NCBI GenBank assembly: GCA_002205965.3
Contig: NADL03000594.1
Span: 434,001 to 498,000, forward strand
Source of the DNA: Kappaphycus alvarezii
Taxonomy: Eukaryota > Rhodophyta > Florideophyceae > Gigartinales > Solieriaceae
Direction: 5' to 3'
DNA: 64,000 nt
Positions 1 to 13,600 of the stretch are shown here, piece after piece. Under the pieces are notes generated by a model, which was not told where the DNA came from, searched no databases, and was given only the letters and a program-made list of their open reading frames with translations. Made by a program: the position numbers and the translations under genes. Position 1 is the stretch's first letter. Each line of letters starts with the position of its first letter.

Positions 1-345
1 CTTCTTCCGTATTCAGCACACTACGGTATAATTTTAATTTAAAAATCTAGGTATTTTCTGACAATCATTTGTACTCATATGAGTACATTTGCTTGTCTTT
101 TGGATATTAGAAATGAGGGCGTTGAAAACTAAAGGGCCTATTCTGCTAAATGTGAATCGTTTCGCGAAAATAGATTCGCTTCTGCACCTAGATGAGGCGT
201 GTGTCTCGACAGAATTTGATTAATCCCAAAATTTTTTTGATCGTAAATTGAATGTAAATATTTTCCAAAGTGAAAGTTTTCATTCTCCTTTTAGTACTCG
301 AACTCGGTTATATACTAGTGAAGATATCCATAATACAGGCTTTAA

Positions 346-363
346 TGATTGCCTTAGCGATCA
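346..363. repeat. 18-bp palindromic motif, copy 1 (imperfect)
   Basis: Reads TGATTGCCTTAGCGATCA, three mismatches from the perfect palindrome at 575-592. Its half-site AGCGATCA is intact. Confidence 0.4.
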
Positions 364-574
364 TAATTTTTGAAAACGCAAAAGTTCACTGCATGGAGTC
401 CAATTGGCAATCCAAGTAGATGAAAGGATTTTCGACGACTTGCTCTACCATGCTACGAAAGTTGAACTTTATAACGTCAAAATTGGCGGTTTGGCTTTAT
501 CCTAAAGTTATGTGTTCCGAGCAATTCTTTGAACCCCCAAAGGGCTTATGATCGGTATACTGGTTATCACGCAA

Positions 575-592
575 TGATCGCTATAGCGATCA
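575..592. repeat. 18-bp perfect palindrome, copy 2
   Basis: Reads TGATCGCTATAGCGATCA, identical to its own reverse complement over all 18 bases. It is the best copy of a motif seen four times in the first 2.3 kb. It could be a binding site for a dimeric protein or a transposon end; nothing in the window decides this. Confidence 0.55.
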
Positions 593-2141
593 GTAGACGA
601 CATTTTTATCTCCACCAATTACATACATTGATACTAACATTCCTTTCATGGGATGCTCCTTTAAAAAATGCGTCTCCGTTGCTCTGTCCTATCATTTTTA
701 GAGTCTGGTTGCGATATTCTTCGACTGAAATGGAGCGAGGTTATGTTAGGAGTGTTTTCATCCTCCTTTTGAACTGCATCTTGTTGATGCCACCCTGTGT
801 CGCTGTTCAAAGGCTTTGTTTTACTTCTGAGATGTAAATACTTTGCAAAATGCCAGAAAATCCAGCAACGTTTTCTCAAGCCTACTTAAGCTCGCAGACA
901 GCGATGAAGGAAACAAAAGTCATATCAGTAGGTAGAACAATGCCCTCGCCATCGTTCTGTGTTTTGGAAGCAAAATGTGCATTAACGCAAAGCCCTCTGT
1001 TGAGGTGTATCCAGAAACTGACAAGCTTAACTCTCGCCAGTCAGAGATGTTAAAAAATTAATTCTTCACCGCTTTCGTGCTATCGCAATCTGCGCTAATC
1101 TACAAACATCTCCTTGTGTCGGCTGTCCCAATAGTCGTTCATCCTCGTGGCTAGCTATTTGAAGAGTAGCTACATGCGCAAGAAGTTCTTTTGACACGTC
1201 CAAAATGGAATCAGCCGTTGCTTGCATTTTTTTAAAGCATTTATGTAGTAGCAGTATGATTGAAAAGCCTATAAGGGCACTAAGAGGTCTTTTCGCTCAT
1301 ATGTTCGCCAAGCAAAGAAAAAGTTTATCTCTACAGTCGCCAAAGTCAACAGCGATGAAGAACTGCAGAATAGTTCTTCATCGCTGCTGACGAAACCATT
1401 TGAAGATGTGTTCAGTACATCAAACGTATGTAAGTAAACTAGTGCATGGCGTCCGAGGAACAGGAAATAAACTGGGTTTGTTTTGAGCAAACAATTCCAG
1501 TTTCGAATACAGCCTTCATAAAGCGCATTGACCTGATGCTACTAAGAATGGATTTCTCATTAGTCTGAACGTGCTGCTCCATACCGTTGCCGCTGTACTC
1601 CAAGAAACGCTCTGAATTCTTCTATGGACATGAGCACTCGTCCCGCGTTAGTACCTGTCAGCATAACTGTCTTAAAACAAACCAATCACCACACATTTGG
1701 CCAATGGTTAAAACTATACAGACATCACCATCCTTGGTCTTTGCAGCTGTGCGGAGGGGCTCCATTGCTGCCGCACCTACTTGGAAATTTCTGTAAGGAT
1801 TACTTTCCATGCTGACGTTCACTTTTGCGCAGTTTTAGCCCGGTTTTGAATGAATCTTGAATGGCGTGGGGGCAAGGGTTGCCCTGCGGCATTGGATAGG
1901 GGGTGTAATTTGATCGGAGATCTCCATGGTACGCAGCGGAAGAGTAAGGAACAGCTAGAGATAAGGGGAGAGTGACCGTGAGATTATGCAGCTCATCTCG
2001 TCAATTTTTGTATTGAATTTGAAAGCTGGAAGTCAGTAATGCTCTCGAGAGTCATGTAATCATCTTGGACTCAAAAATTGCTTGCAGATACATTTAAACG
2101 AAACTATTGCAAGTCGGAGAAGACCATGAAACAGAGTCTAT

Positions 2142-2159
2142 TGATCGCTTAAGCGATTA
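2142..2159. repeat. 18-bp palindromic motif, copy 3
   Basis: Reads TGATCGCTTAAGCGATTA. The central 14 bases are a perfect palindrome, and the motif differs from copy 2 by two bases at the centre and one in the right arm. Confidence 0.45.
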
Positions 2160-2195
2160 ATAATACCTTCCCCCCAAAATTGCCAAAAACGCTTG

Positions 2196-2213
2196 TGTCC
2201 GCTATAGCCATCA
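2196..2213. repeat. 18-bp palindromic motif, copy 4 (imperfect)
   Basis: Reads TGTCCGCTATAGCCATCA. The core GCTATAGC is intact. The similarity to copy 2 seems to continue a few bases on the right (CAGTA follows in both). Confidence 0.4.
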
Positions 2214-2430
2214 GTACGGGCAATATGGATATGATTAGGTAGTAGTGAACGCAGCCGAAAGTTTTGAGACGTCACAAGAGGGGCGACGAAGGTACTTAAG
2301 CAGCACGGAATTTGTGGCCGCAACTACTGCAGTTCGGCATGTTTAGCGTAATTCAGCTGTCTAGAAATTCCCCGAGTTGCAATTGGGCGGTGCCATCTTC
2401 TGGAAAGTACGACCGTAGAGCCTTCGAAGT

Positions 2431-2738
2431 ATGGAGGAAAACGAAGAATCAAATCATGTTGACCGTACGGCAAGCCTGCAGGCCGCGTGGGATACGTTAA
2501 AGCCCGGACGCAAGGATTTCAGCCAGGTTGTGTCAGAGCTGGATGCGTCGAAACTGGTGGGAGAAGAAGGGAGTGACCTCGAGGGGGGTTCGTATGCCAC
2601 GATCACGCATTTAGGATAATTCAAGCACTCGCGGATGCTTTCTTGTTCAAACTAAAGACCAAAGATTGTCGATCCACGAAGGAGTGGGAATATATTAACA
2701 CAACGGGGGTCTGGGCTGAGCTGAATTTTGGACAATGA
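2431..2738 (+). pseudogene. Possible coding relic, unrecognised
   Basis: An ATG at 2431 opens 62 codons of hydrophilic, acidic sequence (starting MEENEES) to a stop at 2617-2619. An overlapping frame from 2616 continues for 40 codons to TGA at 2736. It has coding-like composition (ALADAFLFKLK, STKEWEYINTTG) and no ATG of its own. A single shift at about 2616 would join them into a protein of about 100 residues. The stretch is more GC-rich than its surroundings. I do not recognise a family. A decayed gag or other transposon fragment is possible, and chance cannot be ruled out. Confidence 0.25.
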
Positions 2739-5700
2739 AACGGATATGCTCCACAACATTACAGTATACGTTTTCGATAACTAAAATTTGGACATCAAGC
2801 TATTGGGTGGTTTCATTATGCGTATCAAAGAGAAAATTATGTTTCCATGCTTTTTGCGAAAATTTTTTATTCTCTTACATTTGATTTGCACGCGTATCGG
2901 AGCTCGCTTGGCTGTCTTGAGTGGTGGAGATAAGAGATTATAGCACGAATCTTTCAACAAGGTAAAATACAAATTTAGGGGTTTTTGAACATTTCGCTAA
3001 CTGTATGTCTAGAATATTCCATTTTAGTGTTTCGGGATACATTATTGGGCTGAGAATTTCCCTGCGTAGAAGTATGGTTTCGATCCAGATTGATAGGTCA
3101 AAGCCCGGAAGATAAAGGCGATTATTGCATGGACTAGACTTTTGTTTCTAATCAGTTTGGTCATAGTTGTCAATGGCTAAAAGCCGCTACAGAACCTACC
3201 GGAGAGCGTTACAGTAATTAAATATTGAACAAGGAAGTACCAAACATATCAGAGAATGAAGTCAGGTCACTCAAGGAACTTCATGTCACTATTCGCTACT
3301 TGAAGAGGTTCAGATAGTTTTAAATGTCTTACAAGATTTGAAAATCACGTAAGATAATTCTGAATAAACAGAGTTTGTTCTATATGATCCACGGCCGCTT
3401 TCAAAGGTCGCGACTCTCGTGAAGTACATGAATATGCTGGAAAAATTCGAAGAGGCTAGGTTTTTTGCTTCGAGGAATGAAAAGTACTACAGAAAACAAA
3501 GAAATAAAATATATGATACGCGGAAGTAGAAGAGTATCGCTAAAATATTTTAGCGGTTTCTATTGTTCGCTTGTGCTTCAATTTTTCTGCTCCAAATCGC
3601 GAACTTCAGGATAAAGCTCTAAAGGAGGAAAACGCCGTCAGCGTGCGTGACTGTATTTTTTGGGTCTGTTAATCACATATGGCAAGGATGTATGCAGGAG
3701 TCAATCGAAGTGACTCAGAAATTCTCATAAAATATTTAATCTTATAGTTGAACTTCTTGTGCCACAGAATATTGAGTGCTTGAAGTGAATCTGTAGTATT
3801 TTTCGTGGGAACTTCGGTTTTCCCAGATCTATTATGATACCGAAATGAGATAAACATTATATTTGAAGCAGAAAACGAAGAATAAATGATTAGTTATTTC
3901 TACATTTGTTTTATTCTCCAAAGATTCGCATTGTCATCAGTGAATATACCTTCATGTTTGCAGATTTTTATTTATTTAATTGAAAATTTTTAATCAATTT
4001 TGAATTTCTTTACCATCATCTAGCAGACGAACAAAAAGAGTAGGTGAAATTGACAGTCATTATTCTTCAAATATTTCTATAAATACGGTTAATAATAATA
4101 TGTCCCGTTAGCTTGATAAGCAGAGGTCTAACTTATTTCGCCTGCGGTTGACATAAATCGAGCTCCTCGAATATTTAATCACAGTAAACTGCCTATCAGT
4201 GTATTCTTCGTTAGGATCCATCCCTACCGCGAGGTTAAAGTTTAATATTGCTCAGAAAGAGAAGCACAAAACCCTCAGGATCTAAAAAACGCCCTTCGAA
4301 GACACCTGAAGGGAAAAGATGAATATTTTACCCATATTCGCCGACAGTCTTCTGGAAGGACTCGAAATTGAGTAATATATTCTGGAAATATTTCACATAA
4401 CAAATGATTGGGTCATTAAAAAGGGTTTCTTTTGACGCCAAGCTTCTTTTATGACAAAAAGTTTTTGTTGAGGACATTTTTGAGATCTATAAAACGCATA
4501 AATTCTTTTGAGGGCATAAATAAAGTTCTAGTGCTAGAAGTACAGCGTTTTTGCGTCTCAAAGTACGCGGTTGTTTTCAATTCAATATTTATTGATACAT
4601 ATATAACAGGAAAATTTGGCGGGAATTTTATACTTCCCTGGTCGCTCAGACCAGCGCTATTTATGTTCTTGAATTTTCCTTTAGATCCTTACTTAACTAG
4701 AATAAGTTCATCACTGACACCGAAACATGTCCATATATGCTGTAGAATAAAACATTTTCGATATTCATCGGACCATTCTCGCGTTGCTGTCCCAGATGGC
4801 TGCATTCATTAGGTCAAAACGAAAAAAAGTTCACAATATCAATTTTATAATGGAGATACTCTATAAGCAAGCACTAATTACACTAATTACACTCTGCATC
4901 ACTTCCTTTTAAATTAAGTACGAAACATTTGTGGAAATCACTATTATTATTACTACACTTAGACTTGAAATTATGTCCTCTAAAGCATGAGCGATAAACT
5001 TTTTCTCATGACGCACGGAATAAATCGGAAAAAATCACGGCAGAAAAAGGGTTCCGCTCTTTGAAATAATTATATTTTGTACATTGCAATTTTTTTAAAG
5101 AACTGTTTCGTATCAATTTTGCATTAGTTGATAATGCTCGATAAACCGATCAGCTCATGAGCTTGCCCACCTACTGTAATATAACACGTAGAAATATTAT
5201 AAATGAACTCACTTTTAATGTCTTGAAATTGAAATTGATGCTGCTGATGTAGGCTGACATAAACCCATTATGTTATATGTTTATCTAAGCTGTGGTAAAA
5301 CGGCCGTTAAAATTTTTGAGATAGGTTCAGAATTGAAACTCATATGAAACATATGATAAAGGAATTGTTATATTTGAATGAGATCGGATTTTCAAGCTAT
5401 TCAAATAATTTTGTCCAATTTATGATATTGAACAATTTCTCATGTTTTTATATACAACCAAAAATGATTTACCGCGTTTCAAATTTACCTGTTCACAAAG
5501 CCGTTTCACTACCCCCAAGAATTTTGATGAAACTACGTAACACTTTGGTGTTCACCATATCAAGATCAGTCGTTTAGCAACGGCGTATTATATCTTCCGT
5601 TTATAGTTTAAAAGTATTCAAATATTATAATTAAGATGATAAAGGTCAAAAAAATACTAAATTTTTTTGGATAGTATCTTTTATTTTATCCTAAAAAGGG

Positions 5701-8700
5701 AATGCTCTGGTATAATTCTGACAGCAAGAGAGAAAATTTTATACTCAAAATTGTAGTTCGGGTCAAAAGCTCCGAGTTATGTCGTAAATATGTGGCTCAG
5801 AGTATCATTGACAGACCGATCGGTACAGCCAGTCTGATGAAGTATTTTTCAGCGATACTTCGGCGAACCGAAGTTGAGGCGACACATGAATTGAAACAGA
5901 AGTTTACAACTTTTAAATTACAGAGCAAGAAATTAGTAATTGAAAGTAAGGACTCCTCTCTGTAAAACGCGAAATAAGTAACTTATTCTGACAAACGGCC
6001 TATTTTAAAATGTGCTGAATCGGCCAACACTTATTTTCATCACACAGTTGGACGAGAAGGGACGATATTTGCCTCCTTGCAGTGTCGAAAATAGACTCAG
6101 CTCAATTTCATTTCCTTGCTCAAAGAGAGGAAGAATTGAAACGCAAAGATACTTGAATATAAAAAAGAGACAGAAATTTTATAAATAATCGCCTTAAAGC
6201 CAAAGCAACTGCAGATCAAACGACCTCATAAGCGAGAAACATAAGAGTTACATATGCTGGGCACTGAAATTAACTTACTGAGGAAGATCAATAGCCGCAT
6301 GGGAATTTAAAGCAGAGATCTAACTACTAATTTTATTGAAGTGTAGACTGGGAAGAGAGACTTAATTGCAACGTTCGCTTGTGCTTACTTCAGATTGATC
6401 CAGGTAGGATTTTTAAAATTAATTACCTAAAAAAGATTTGCAATTAGACAGATAATTAATTTATATTTGAATGTTCATTTTCGCTTTTCTACAGTACAAC
6501 ATTATTTTTAAACGAAAAAGAAGTACGATAAGCTGTGCAAAGTTGGATATGGGACTGTCAAAATCTGGCTGTTAAGTATATATTTTGGTTGAAGCAGTGT
6601 CGATTAGACTCATATACAGTAAAATTTTTACAAGATTACTGCGTGTCGGTGACGTAAGAACACCACAAGAAGTAACTCAAACTTCAGAAATAAAGTTGGT
6701 AAATGTAATTATCTGATTCGCTCATGTAGAAATATCATCTCGGAAATTTTCTTGTTTTGGGTTCTGACCCAACAATTTTAGTGCAACTTACATTTTTTCG
6801 CCCTCATACTGCCCACTAGGAGACAACGCGCTGTTCATGTCAACATAACCCAACGCATCTCTTGGAACTTCCAGACCAGGAGCGTGAGCGCGACGGAATA
6901 CTCACTATAGCAAACGATCTTCTCAGATCCAGAAGCGACTAGGAAGACCCAACAAGGAGTGGATCTCGAACTGGCAGATCGCTTCGCATTTAACGAAATA
7001 GAGAAGAAGGCGATATTGGACTAAGCAGTGAAAACTAGTTCAATAATCCAGCATATCATGAGGGCATGTTTAAGCGAATGTGAAAATATATGATTTTCTC
7101 AGAACAAACAAATACTTCATGGAATGAAAGAATTGAACTGGCTGTGTAGGCCTAAGCGGTTTGCAAATAGTTACATCCGCAATTTTTGTATTTACATATT
7201 CATATACAAAGGACGAACTGGATTATTACTTACGGTTGGTATTATCGACAACAATTGAGTGCGTGGTACAGTTTTCGGGAACAGCTGTGGGTAAATTTGG
7301 AGAAGAGATTCTGCGTTCCTAGAGGAATGCAGACATACGACGAATATTATGTCGTTCCGAAAATAAGGGATTCCCTGGAATGATACATTCCTGTATGAAG
7401 CCTCGAATGCTGCAAGTCGGTTTGGAAAAAAATTCCGACGGGCTAGCATGGAGAATTTGAAGGAGAGGAACGTGTGCCCGCTATTATCCTAAAATATATT
7501 TCAGACAATTCCGTTTGGATATGGCATTTCATGCCCGGTTCATGCAACGACATGAATATAATGGATTCATCTCCTTTTCTCTCCGATATTTCCAACGGTG
7601 TATATCCCTCAGAAATTTAGTATTATATTGAAAGTGAGATGAGGAATGTTATTTATTGGCTTTTGGATGGAATTTATCCAAAATGCCCATATTCTCTCTC
7701 AAAATATCCATATTTTCTGCAAAATATCAGTGAACTAGTAGCAGCTAAAGAAAATCTACTATCTTTTGCACAGGAAAGTGCACGGAAGGATATTAAGAGT
7801 GTTTTGGGGGCACTACAAGGGAAGTGGCACATATTAAAGAGGCCGGCCCGCTTATGTTCAAAGTAATACATGAGGCATATTCTGAAGTGTTTGATCATAG
7901 TTCACAAATTGACAGTAGAAGACCGAGAAGAGGATAAAGGACGCGGTTTGGATGAGCAGAGGGAAGCGGATTGTGCAGCTGGGGAAAATTCCACCCCAAT
8001 GTCGGGAACGCTTGAGACCGTTGGCGAGGAAATTCCCTTCCCATCTGGATCTCTTGCAGTCCTATGTGCCCTCAATAACTTTACAAGAAGAGAAACAGAG
8101 TACAAAGACACGAGAGAATTAATTATGGGCTCTTTGTGAGATCATTATGGGAAATTAACGTATTAGTTAACATCATCTCCCATTTCAGTAGTAGGCGGGC
8201 GCGGGGCCGGAAGAGGGGCCTATTCAAGAGCGTTTTCACCCTAACTCTTACTGTCAATTTCATTTCCACTCTTTCTGCCGTTCCTTTTGATTTTTTATCT
8301 CGCAGTGCTAGCAAAAGTTATCGTGCGTAATGCAGAACTTCAGATCATAGAATATTGATAAAAGCAATGGCTTCAATCGCATTGTATTTAGATGGATCGT
8401 TCGAGAAAACCATGATCTCCTTATGCTCTCAAGGGCTTCATTCCAGGTCTTCTGCAACTCAATCGCAAAATAAGCCAGTCACAGCTTCTTTTGCGAAGCT
8501 TCTAGTTGAGTCAGCTGCTCCTTGGTTTGGCACAGCCAATCAGGAGACCAGAGGGATGCTCCCCAGTATGACTACGCGAACCAGATCAGCCGTTTGATAC
8601 TGATTACCCAACTAACAACACACCAGATCCATCCTCTGGGGTACTTTTTGGTTCTTCTTTTCTATCTCCACCCTTCTTTTTACACCCGCCAAAAACTTCG

Positions 8701-10616
8701 GATCATCGCGAGGAAATCTACAACTCTCGAGGTATTTGAATTCTTCCCGCAGCTACCAGTGGCAGAGGATGTCTTGATAAAGAGCCGTAGCCATTCTAAT
8801 AATGTCATATTCTCTTACACCGGTCGAGTCAGAGGCCCTTATCTTTGCGGCGCGTACAGAAAAATTGATTAACTTCTTTAGAATGAGTTCAACTCTGCTC
8901 TTCAGAAATTCTGACGTTCTTCGGTTAGTCGAGCTGAGTTTGATAAGCTCGCGCGTTTTGAATATTTTGTTTCAGAATTACAAGGGCTTCTGCTCAGACC
9001 CAATGATGGGATATTCGCTCTTTTCATCCAAGCGGTAGCGAGTGCTCGGTCTCCATAAGAAGAGTAGATGTTCCCTCTCGTTCTAGTCGCTTGACGTGTA
9101 CTTTTCGACGTGAAACGAAAGCTATTCGCAGTTTGGAATGGAACTCATTGTTGGATTATTCTGAGATCCAAAACGGATAGCACCGTTCTATTTGGTTGCA
9201 GTGACGAAAGTAATTGAGAAAAGGGTGCTGGAATGCACAAATATGGAGAGATATGAAGCTGATGGAGTGAGTTGAATGGATGTTGTATGCCAAAGTGTGC
9301 CACAGTTCCTCTGTTCGGCAAAAATCGAAGTGAAGGTATTGATGAGGACGGGAAGTGCATTTGTTTCGCGAGAAACCAGTGTTTTTTGGTGCAAGATCTG
9401 ATTTAGAATTTACTTGTCGTAATGACGATAAATTTAAAGTTCAGGACGGATCTGAACCCATATAAACGAACCTTGTATATGCTTCCTGAGCTCAGGTGAT
9501 TTCATTTCCGGACACGTGACTCTTAGTTTCCAAGAAACCACTCGCTTGCGATCCACGAAAACAGTTCAACTCACGTCAATATAGTTCGCTATTTAAACCG
9601 CTGCGGTTATTTGGTTTTTTGCACATTTCGCTCAGTAGCTGCAGCTTTCACTGCAACCCTAAGTTCTTTTTAGATTACTGCAGTAGGCTTATCCAATGAG
9701 ATTTTCTCTATGGTTAAATTCTCCTAACTGTTTTGAATCGTTTACACGATAAAACATTCCATTTGCCTGTACCTAACGCATTTCCACCAGTACATCAACG
9801 TTTTAGTTTTTTTCGCCTTTCTATATCTTTTTCCGAATACACGAAACAAAACAGTTGTTTATATGCAGCTTTCAGTGAGCCAATGATCCCTGGCTACAAG
9901 GGCTGGATTATGGATATCGTTTTAGAGGCGGAAACTGTACTTCCACATTATTCGAGACAGTTAAATTATTAATTTTCCCATGCGAGTAACAATTTTAGAA
10001 AAGCTGAATGACTCGCCGACTAGGCGTATGCCCTATCTATGCCTCGGATGCTTGCAATTACCCCAGAAAACTTCGTTTCCATCCAAGTGTTTTGTTGGAA
10101 TCTTAATCCACTCCATGGTCTTGTTCTGATGTTCTGCCAAGAAATCTAGATCTCCATTAATTTCCTGTAAAAATGAAGAGGGACTTTCATTCCCGTCTGA
10201 TTTGCAGCAAGCCAGACCATTAGATCTAGACTTCTCCTTCTTGATACTCTGTGTAGGTTCTTTGCACATTGTTCATACCGGAGCCATACAGAGGCAAATT
10301 TCAAGCTGCACAGTATTCTACTAACCCCTCGGGATAAATTTTTCAGCTTCTTTATTAATATGGGGAGAGCTGGAGAGCTGTATCGGCGATAATTTCATCT
10401 GCACTCGCGTCTTATCCATTTATGCTCCTAAACATCAGCCCTTTGTGAGCCTCACACCTCGCTATTCGACCTTTTAAAGACATAAATGCGACCTTTTTCC
10501 GTTCGGGTAGCTCTTCTTTTGCTTGCTCTTGGAGCCTAGCTGTAAATAAACTCACTAAGGTTCCGCTTTTTGGTATTTTCTTCGCATTTTGGTCGAGAAT
10601 ACGCCGCTAAATAGCT
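2739..10616. other. Long AT-rich stretch, no supported gene
   Basis: Open frames are short and unrelated to any family I can recognise. The longer ones are 126 codons at 4432 (from a TTG), 77 at 5344, 87 at 5702 and 116 at 8522, and they look like chance frames in AT-rich DNA. A short patch at 6830-7030 is more GC-rich and could be an old coding relic, but no frame in it gives a motif. Confidence 0.45.
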
Positions 10617-10663
10617 TACATACACACACATACATACAGATATACGTACGCATACATACAAAC
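10617..10663. repeat. (ACAT/ACAC) simple repeat
   Basis: An imperfect microsatellite of ACAC, ATAC and ATACGT units. Confidence 0.7.
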
Positions 10664-13600
10664 GGAGCCCCTGAGGGTCTTGGACGACGTGACGGCCGAT
10701 TATAAAGTCTACCCTAGTTAATTCTGTCGGATGGTTTCAAAATTCTCGATATTATTGCATGTTTCGTCATCGCTCACAAACGCAACGTCGTTTGCGCCCA
10801 TCGTACTAGTTCACTGTACTACTGCCGTATCAGCTCTGGCTTTTTCTGATATACTCATCAATACTTATCATTTCTTTTCAACAGAAAAGATCTGCCTGAC
10901 CTTTATCGAGCTCGAAGGTGATTTTTTCGTATCGTCGGAAAGTTTCACTAGTATATGTTTCGATGTGAAAATTGTCGACAACTTTTCTTTCATTTTTAAT
11001 TATACATACGTCAAGTATTTGTGGTTTCTGCACTACCGCAGAATCACGAACTTTACAGAGATCGTTGAGATTCAAAGTACCGCATAATTATCCGGAAGGA
11101 TGTGACCGTCAAACTTTGATCAGTTCGATTATATCTTCTGCTAAAAAAGGAAGCTTACAGTCATATTTTAATTGAAAACATAGTTCAAATTCGATAATTT
11201 ATGTTTATACTCAATTATACAAAGAGCGATTATTTGAGCAATAACTATGGAAGTCACTTCATGTACATAGTTTGCGAAGGTTCAAAGCAGACATTCCTAT
11301 TCGGCCGAAAAGTAATAAAATACTCTAATTTATAGAAAAATCGAATCATTTCTTCAAAGATGTAATATTAATGTTGCAATGAACTTGGAATCATTACTGA
11401 GAATATGGCTTCCGCTATTGTCCAGGGTCTAGAACCATAAGCTTGTTTCAAAGCATTACTGTGGACAGATTAACTCCCTTAAGCTTCTCTTCCATCATCC
11501 TCCTCTGCAACTACTGGAAACGACCGGAATATTAAAAAGCCCGCAGCAACATGTTAGAACTTTTCAGTGGTGCTGTAAAAAAATAGTAGGGTACAGTAAA
11601 CTAATGAATTTACGCACGTTGCTCGAAACTATTTCTCATCCTAAGAGCAAAAATTACAATTATTACACCGCTTTTTCAATTATGATGGCCTTTTCTATTA
11701 TCAAATCAATTTAGCTAGTCGTTTTACGGTTTTTGTACGTAAATGGCAACAATCGACAAGCTTTTTCATCCTTTTCGCGTAAAAATCAGTTTTACGGATA
11801 CTTTCAAAATGGGAACGTTGAAGATCATCTCGAGTCCTCTGTTTCGCTTTCAATGGTTTAGTATAAAACAAATTATTATTATCAGATACCAGTCGCGTAG
11901 AATTCCCTATTACCAAGGCGAAGAAACTAAAATAAAGTTGCTACGCGAGATTCTCACGGTCAACACGTCCATACACATGCAAAAATTATGGATGTCATGT
12001 GCAGATATCTATTTCCAAGTCTTCCCAGCTCAATCCGAACTGAGGAGGAATTCTCAATTGCACAAAATCTCTGCACCAGGACTTTAGGGTAATACGCCAG
12101 GCACTTCGCTCCGGGTCAGTCTATGTACTCTTTTCCCTTCACCTACGTACACAACTCCGAAAGAATCCATCATGTCTATATTCCCATCACCGCCTGTTGA
12201 ATATCTCCCACAGCTCTATTTGCAATGCTGGGGCAGCGGCAAAAACTATTTTCTGAAAAACCCGCCCTGACCCAAAGTATCACAAAAATTACTTCTAGTT
12301 CGCTTAAAGCACCCCGTTCGCTCCTTCATATAGACCAATATGGATTTCTTCGCTGAATATACAACTATAGTACTAGTTCTCGATGTCCGTAACAGGGAGT
12401 AATTATTCTCTGTTGTCGTAAAAGTTATTTTAAGCAGGATTTCTGTTTTGTCCCTGATGATTTCTCCTTAGTCACTGCTCACCAGTCGAACATATAAGCA
12501 GACTATAGATCAGTATTTTTTTTCAGTCTCAGTTTTCATCATCAAAACCACTTAATTCATCCTAAAACACAAAAGCTCCATAAAATTATGGCTAGAGTAC
12601 TCCCAGACAAGGAAAACTCCGGAACGAGGCGGCCTCTACAAAAAAATTAATTATTCATTTAAATATTGTCATTACTTCTCGCCAAGGCCGAAAAGATTCA
12701 AGGAAGATGATATACTTTTCAACTCTAAGAGAAATCTAGACTCTCTTTCGATGCCAACCAAAAATATCCCGAGACCCTTCCTTCACGTAGTGAGTATTTG
12801 TATAGATATTTTAGGAGCACGTTTCTAACAAGGAGAACCAATAAAAGACACTTGCCATATGTTCCTTCAATTTTGCTACATTATCAATAATAAATAACCT
12901 GGTAATATTCGTAGTTAACAAATAATTGTCTTCTTTAAGCCTCCTTCCAAGACATTAACTCAATATCATTTATCAAATTTGATCTTTCAGGTTTGAAAAG
13001 CGAACAATCTCTTGTGGACTGCGAAAATACCCTGAACCGTTGCGCCAAATCTACTTCACAGTCTTCCTAGTTTTTACAACTAAACTTTAATAAAACTCTT
13101 TGGCTATCCCTAAAAGCAAAGCAGGCACTTTGAACAAAGATAACATTTTCCCGTACTGATTTTCTGCGGAATACTCCCTCGCTTACATTCCACCGATACT
13201 TCCCGTAGAATAATATAGAACTAATTTGTGCCTTGTCTCTTGCTAGAGCAGCAATGTATACAATTAACTTCCGACTTTGTAATCGAAAAGCCCTTCTATT
13301 TAACATTCCTTTCTCTTCTGTAGTCAATTTTGAACAAGGTCAAGAAGTACTGTCATGGCGTGAAACGGAGCATATTAAATGGTTTAGATCTTATAAAATC
13401 TTAATTATTGGAAAGAAACAAGCTTAAATCGATAATTTTGTAGCTGAAATAAAATTTCAAGAAACCAATATTCGTCAGTACTGGAGGAACTTGGTTTTTT
13501 TATCTGCGGGTGAAAAAGTAGCCGCAATATTTCACTCCATGTTATATTCCTTCATTAATAGCTCTATCCAGAAATTTTCTTTCTGCCTTTTGGAGACGCT

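Larger units (their letters stand above)
1..2430. other. AT-rich stretch without a recognisable gene
   Basis: Only short open frames occur here (up to about 100 codons), with no recognisable domain or consistent codon pattern. The one structured signal is a set of four 18-bp palindrome-like motifs, listed separately. GC content rises somewhat after about 1.85 kb, leading into a possible coding relic at 2.43 kb. Confidence 0.5.

Noticed and set aside
4432-4812. 126-codon plus frame
   Set aside because: Opens at TTG, Phe/Ile/Ser-rich as expected from AT-rich DNA, no domain.
5702-5965. 87-codon ATG frame with a gag-like look
   Set aside because: No zinc knuckle, no partner pol, similarity only impressionistic.
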